A stretch of 64,000 bases of DNA from positions 744,001-808,000 of the forward strand of contig NZ_FQUD01000001.1 in NCBI RefSeq assembly GCF_900128945.1, in the 5' to 3' direction. Below are positions 60,466 to 64,000 of this stretch, piece by piece; the stretch's first letter is position 1, and each line of letters opens with the position of its first letter. Position numbers and translations under genes: made by a program. The notes under the pieces were generated by a model. That model had not been told where the DNA came from. It made no database searches and was given only the letters and a program-made list of their open reading frames with translations. This DNA comes from Chryseobacterium sp. OV279. GTDB taxonomy: Bacteria > Bacteroidota > Bacteroidia > Flavobacteriales > Weeksellaceae.

Positions 60466-61132
60466 AGTAGTAGTAATAGCCCCTCATGCGGATGATGAAA
60501 TAATAGGATGCGGAGCGACCATTGCCAGACATATCCAGTCTGGAGATGAGGTTACTGTGATTATAGCAACAAATGCTTCACTAGGTGCTCCGGAATTGTT
60601 TTCACAAGAAATGATAGAAAGTACCAGATCTGAGGCAGTAGCAGCACATCAGTTTTTAGGAGTTAAAGAAACGATCTTCTTGGAATTTCCAGCTCCGGCA
60701 TTGAATGCTTTCCCCGAATTTAAAATTTCGGTGGAAATTTCAAAAGTATTTCAGAAAATAAAACCTACTCATTTATATCTGCCGCATCCGGGAGATATTC
60801 ATCAGGATCATAAAGCAGTGTACAGAGCTTCTCTTGTGGCTGCGAGGCCTCAGGGTGAAGATAAAGTACTGAATATATACTGCTACGAAACTCTTTCTGA
60901 AACAGAATGGACGCCTATGCAGGAAAAAGCTTTTGTCCCAAATCATTTTGTGAATGTTACAGATGTTTTTGCAAAAAAGACAGAAGCCATGAAGTTTTTT
61001 GGGTCTCAGATAAAAAAGTTTCCACATTCCCGTTCTATTGAGGCTTTTGAAGCATTAGCCATGTACAGAGGAGCTACTGTTGGGGTAGAAAGAGCTGAAG
61101 CCTTTGTGGTGGAACGTCAGTTGATCCCTTAA
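60458..61132 (+). CDS. PIG-L/LmbE family sugar N-deacetylase
   Basis: This 224-aa enzyme has the zinc-binding motifs APHADDEIIGCG (AHxDDE type, about 8-19) and HPGDIHQDHKAV (HxDH). The family removes N-acetyl groups from GlcNAc-type sugars. It overlaps the formyltransferase-like gene, and together they may exchange an N-acyl group on a sugar of the repeat unit. A 113-bp AT-rich gap with no recognised feature follows. Confidence 0.87.
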   Translation: MNRVVVIAPHADDEIIGCGATIARHIQSGDEVTVIIATNASLGAPELFSQEMIESTRSEAVAAHQFLGVKETIFLEFPAPALNAFPEFKISVEISKVFQKIKPTHLYLPHPGDIHQDHKAVYRASLVAARPQGEDKVLNIYCYETLSETEWTPMQEKAFVPNHFVNVTDVFAKKTEAMKFFGSQIKKFPHSRSIEAFEALAMYRGATVGVERAEAFVVERQLIP

Positions 61133-61245
61133 AATATAAAATAAAAATTAAATATAGTTTCTGTATCAAACGAAAATGTTTTTCAGACAGCAGATTCTTA
61201 ATTTTATAAAACAACGCTAGACCCGTTTAAAAGAAATATTGAAAT

Positions 61246-61887
61246 ATGAAAAAAATAGCAATTATTGGAGCAGGAGGATTTGGACGTGAAGTAAAAATGT
61301 TAATCGATCATATTAACCAAAAAGAAAGACAATTTGAATTGGTAGGTTTTTATGATGATAAACATTATGATCATCCCATCAATGGAATTCCTTATTTAGG
61401 AAAAATTGAAAAAATTAATGAAGCAGATCAAACTCTATGCATTGCAGTTGCCATAGGAGATCCGAAAACAAAGAAAAAAATTATAGAAAGTATCAGCAAC
61501 CCAAATATTGAATTTCCCAATCTGATTCATCCATCAGTGATTATCGGTCAGGATAATGTCAAATTAGGAAAGGGAAACATTATCTGTGCCGGGGTTATCA
61601 TTACGGTAGATATTGAAATTGAGGATTTTGTTATTCTTAATCTTTCCTGCACCGTAGGACATGATACAAAAATTAAAAATTACAGTTCCTTTATGCCAAC
61701 TGTAAATATTTCAGGAGAGGTAGTGATCAATGAGGCTGTATATGTGGGTACTGGTGCAAAAATTATAAATCTTCTGGAAATAGGAGAAAATACAATAGTT
61801 GGAGCTGGTGCAGTGGTTTATAAAAGTCTTCCGGCCAACTGTACAGCAGTTGGAATTCCAGCAAAACCTATAAAATTCAATAATTAA
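61246..61887 (+). CDS. pglD: PglD/NeuD-type sugar O/N-acetyltransferase
   Basis: This 213-aa protein opens with a Rossmann-like nucleotide-sugar-binding part (KKIAIIGAGGFGREVKMLI) and ends with a left-handed beta-helix (from about HPSVIIGQDNVKLGKGNIICAG to GIPAKPIKF). The VGHDTKI segment carries the catalytic-type His. PglD acetylates the 4-amino group of UDP-4-amino-bacillosamine. Lying 1 bp before a PglE-type aminotransferase, that role is likely, although in this locus a different acyl group may be added instead. Confidence 0.86.
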   Translation: MKKIAIIGAGGFGREVKMLIDHINQKERQFELVGFYDDKHYDHPINGIPYLGKIEKINEADQTLCIAVAIGDPKTKKKIIESISNPNIEFPNLIHPSVIIGQDNVKLGKGNIICAGVIITVDIEIEDFVILNLSCTVGHDTKIKNYSSFMPTVNISGEVVINEAVYVGTGAKIINLLEIGENTIVGAGAVVYKSLPANCTAVGIPAKPIKFNN

Positions 61888-61888
61888 T

Positions 61889-63025
61889 ATGGACAATAAA
61901 ATCTGGCTTTCCTCTCCGCATATGGGGGGAAACGAACTAAAATATATCAACGAAGCTTTCGCAGAAAACTGGGTGGCTCCTTTGGGGCCCAATGTAAACG
62001 GATTTGAAAACGATCTGGAGCAGTTTCTGGGAAATAATGTAAAAGCAGCTGCACTTTCAGCAGGAACGGCAGCCCTTCACTTAGCCCTTATAGAATGCGG
62101 TGTGCAGTACGGAGATGAGGTGATCTGTCAGTCCATGACGTTTTCAGCTTCAGCAAATCCTATTGCATACTGTGGTGCACTGCCCGTATTCATAGACAGT
62201 GAATCCGATACATGGAATATGTGTCCTAAAGCCCTGAAAGAAGCAATAGAAGACAGAATAAAGAATGGTAAAAAACCTAAAGCCATCATTGTAGTCCATC
62301 TTTATGGAATGCCTGCCAAAATGGACGAAATTTTAGCCATAGCAGAAGAATATCAGATTCCTGTTATTGAAGATGCTGCTGAAGCTTTAGGCTCTTCTTA
62401 TAAAGGCAGAGGCTGTGGAACATTTGGCCGTTTCGGAATTTTAAGTTTTAACGGAAACAAAATTATTACAACTTCCGGCGGAGGGGCTTTAGTATGCCAC
62501 ACTCAGGAAGATAAAGATAAAATAGTCTTTTTATCCACACAGGCAAGAGACAATGCTCCACATTACCAGCATTCCCATATAGGATTCAATTACAGAATGA
62601 GTAATATCGTTGCCGGAATAGGGCGTGGTCAGATGGAAGTCCTTAAAGACAGGGTAGCAGCACGTAGAGCCATGCATAATTTTTATGTAGAGCTCTTTAA
62701 GGATATAGACGGGGTAACCGTATTTTCTGAACCTGGTGACGATTATTATTCAAATCACTGGCTTTCTGCTATTATTGTAGATCCTGAAATTACAGGAAAA
62801 AACAGAGAAAGTCTGAGACTTACTTTTCTGGAAGATAATATAGAATCAAGACCTTTGTGGAAGCCAATGCATCTGCAGCCTGTTTTTGAAAATGCTCCCT
62901 ACTATGGAACCAATATTTCGGAGAAACTTTTTGATAATGGACTTTGCCTGCCATCAGGATCCAATTTGTCTGATGAAGAAAGAGAAAGAATTGCCAGTGT
63001 AATTAAGTCTTATTTCGGCTCTTAA
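61889..63025 (+). CDS. pglE: PglE-type UDP-4-keto-6-deoxy-sugar aminotransferase
   Basis: This 378-aa PLP enzyme of the DegT family starts IWLSSPHMGGNELKYINEAF, with WVAPLGPNVNGFE, ALSAGTAALHLAL, the PLP lysine in ILSFNGNKIITTSGGGAL and the C-terminal LKDRVAARRAMHNFY. It transfers an amino group to C4 of the product of the FlaA1/PglF-type dehydratase encoded at 23.9 kb, giving the 4-amino sugar for PglD or for the acyl module. Confidence 0.9.
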   Translation: MDNKIWLSSPHMGGNELKYINEAFAENWVAPLGPNVNGFENDLEQFLGNNVKAAALSAGTAALHLALIECGVQYGDEVICQSMTFSASANPIAYCGALPVFIDSESDTWNMCPKALKEAIEDRIKNGKKPKAIIVVHLYGMPAKMDEILAIAEEYQIPVIEDAAEALGSSYKGRGCGTFGRFGILSFNGNKIITTSGGGALVCHTQEDKDKIVFLSTQARDNAPHYQHSHIGFNYRMSNIVAGIGRGQMEVLKDRVAARRAMHNFYVELFKDIDGVTVFSEPGDDYYSNHWLSAIIVDPEITGKNRESLRLTFLEDNIESRPLWKPMHLQPVFENAPYYGTNISEKLFDNGLCLPSGSNLSDEERERIASVIKSYFGS

Positions 63026-63041
63026 TATTTCAGGTCAGCAG

Positions 63042-63611
63042 ATGATTGAGTATAAATATTGGAAAAACATTTTTGATGGAGCATTAGCTTTAGTTCTGAT
63101 TGTTTTCCTGATGCCGCTACTCATCATTTTATTAATCATAGCAGGAATAGATACTGCTTCCGGTGGATTATTTATCCAGAAAAGAATCGGGCAGTATGGA
63201 AAACCGTTTATGATTTATAAATTCAGAACTATTCACGGAAAGAAAGGAACCTGTTCCCAAACCGGGATGGTGTTGAGAAAATTGAAACTGGATGAGCTGC
63301 CACAGCTGTTCAATATTGTAAAAGGTGATATGAGCTTTGTTGGTCCAAGACCGGATATCGAGGGATATTATGACAGGCTGGAAGGTACAGACAGACTAGT
63401 GCTTGAATTGAAACCCGGGCTGACATGTGAAGCAAGCATAGAATACAGAAATGAAGAAATTCTATTGAAAGATCAGGATAATCCTTTACAATATAATGAT
63501 GAGGTTCTTTTTCCTCACAAAGTAAGAATGAATCTGTTATATTTGGAGAACAGGTCTTTCAGGAATGATATGAGGATTATGTGGAAAACATTATTAGTAA
63601 TTTTAAATTAA
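63042..63611 (+). CDS. PglC-type phosphoglycosyl transferase 2
   Basis: This 189-aa enzyme has an N-terminal re-entrant helix (FDGALALVLIVFLMPLLIILLII), GGLFIQKRIGQYGKPFMIYKFRTI, catalytic Asp84-Glu85 in LKLDELPQLFNIVKGDMSFVGPRPD and LKPGLTCEASIEYRNEE. The loop after FRT is shorter than in the first copy, and the C-terminal motif differs (TCEASIEY rather than TGLSQVNG). It may start a different glycan or use another sugar. Confidence 0.88.
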   Translation: MIEYKYWKNIFDGALALVLIVFLMPLLIILLIIAGIDTASGGLFIQKRIGQYGKPFMIYKFRTIHGKKGTCSQTGMVLRKLKLDELPQLFNIVKGDMSFVGPRPDIEGYYDRLEGTDRLVLELKPGLTCEASIEYRNEEILLKDQDNPLQYNDEVLFPHKVRMNLLYLENRSFRNDMRIMWKTLLVILN

Positions 63612-63644
63612 AAACCGACCAAAAGCTTTCTTAAACTATTAAAC

Positions 63645-64000
63645 ATGAAAATTAAAGAAACCCCACTTAAGGATTGTTATATCATAGAACCCACTATATT
63701 CGAAGACGAGAGAGGTTATTTTTTTGAAAAATTTAATGAGAAAAAATTTGAAGAACTTACTGGGATGAATGGACATTTTGTTCAGGATAATATTTCAAAG
63801 TCATCTTATGGTGTTCTCAGAGGGCTTCACCTGCAGAAGGGAGAACATGCTCAGGCAAAATTGGTTTCCTGTCTGGAAGGAAAAGTTTGGGATGTTGCAG
63901 TAGACCTCAGAGAAGATTCTCCAACTTTCGGAAAATGGTTCGGAATAGAGCTTACTGCAGAGAATAAAATACAGATGTATGTTCCCAGAGGATTCGGTCA
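63645..64000 (+). CDS. rfbC: dTDP-4-dehydrorhamnose 3,5-epimerase, truncated by the window edge
   Basis: The first 118 codons of an RmlC cupin are visible: MKIKETPLKDCYIIEPTIFEDERGYFFEKFNEKKF, FVQDNISKSSYGVLRGLHLQ (catalytic His in RGLHLQ), VSCLEGKVWDVAVDLREDSPTFGKW and MYVPRGFG. The full protein is usually about 180 residues. It implies that dTDP-L-rhamnose genes continue to the right, adding rhamnose to the predicted glycan. It starts 33 bp after the phosphoglycosyl transferase. Confidence 0.92.
   Translation, partial: MKIKETPLKDCYIIEPTIFEDERGYFFEKFNEKKFEELTGMNGHFVQDNISKSSYGVLRGLHLQKGEHAQAKLVSCLEGKVWDVAVDLREDSPTFGKWFGIELTAENKIQMYVPRGFG

Overview
The window looks like a chromosomal segment of a Bacteroidota member of the family Weeksellaceae, most likely Chryseobacterium or a close relative. 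This rests on AT-rich DNA, TAnnTTTG-type -7 promoter elements, secreted proteins that begin with the 'AQVGIxTxxP' module typical of Flavobacteriia, a class B1 metallo-beta-lactamase and an ATP-cone-free class I ribonucleotide reductase. The genus is inferred from protein character, not from any marker gene. No rRNA, tRNA, CRISPR array or complete insertion sequence was seen.

Layout. (1) 0.1-5.5 kb, minus strand: two surface-protein operons. One encodes an L-type-lectin-like protein and a small secreted partner. The other encodes three tandem paralogues with phage tail-collar-like C-termini. (2) 5.7-8.8 kb, minus strand: nrdB, a small gene and nrdA. (3) 9.2-14.4 kb, plus strand: a MacB-type ABC exporter (ATPase, two permeases, membrane-fusion protein). 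It is interrupted after the ATPase by a four-helix-bundle (23S-IVP family) gene flanked by inverted repeats. (4) 14.5-18.7 kb: a cysteine-rich protein of unknown function, a GT39 enzyme, a lipoprotein B1 metallo-beta-lactamase and a thioredoxin-reductase-like flavoprotein, with intergenic repeats rich in GGAAG/CTTCC. (5) 19.0-21.6 kb: an arsenic operon (arsR, a cysteine-rich DUF6428-like protein, a low-molecular-weight-phosphatase-like arsenate reductase, ACR3). The same 16-nt motif lies before its first two genes. (6) 21.7-23.5 kb: glyA and recX.

(7) 23.9-64 kb, all on the plus strand with gaps or overlaps of a few bases, is one very large capsule or O-antigen locus that runs off the right edge. 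It holds a FlaA1/PglF-type dehydratase, a Wza-like porin lipoprotein, a Wzc-like tyrosine kinase and a complete WbpA/E/D/B set for UDP-2,3-diacetamido-2,3-dideoxy-glucuronic acid, with an L-2-hydroxyglutarate oxidase inserted. A Wzx flippase follows. Next is an acyl-group module (AAC(3)-fold acyltransferase, amino-acid-type adenylation enzyme, GNAT, two acyl carrier proteins, KAS III, two reductases, a metallo-hydrolase). Further on are two Wzy/WaaL-like proteins, an O-acyltransferase, two GT4 enzymes, a secreted protein resembling GH56 hyaluronidases, the WbpG/HisH/HisF amidination set, an asparagine-synthetase-like amidotransferase, the CapE/CapF/CapG set for UDP-L-FucNAc, PglD/PglE for bacillosamine, a formyltransferase-like/PIG-L pair, two PglC-type phosphoglycosyl transferases and the start of rmlC.

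Taken together the locus predicts a glycan containing L-FucNAc, a 4-N-acylated bacillosamine-type sugar, an amidinated or amidated diacetamido-uronic acid and probably L-rhamnose. The composition recalls known Flavobacterium O-polysaccharides. The most unusual elements are the carrier-protein acyl module, the co-localised 2-hydroxyglutarate oxidase, the GH56-like secreted protein and the IVP-type element inside the exporter operon.
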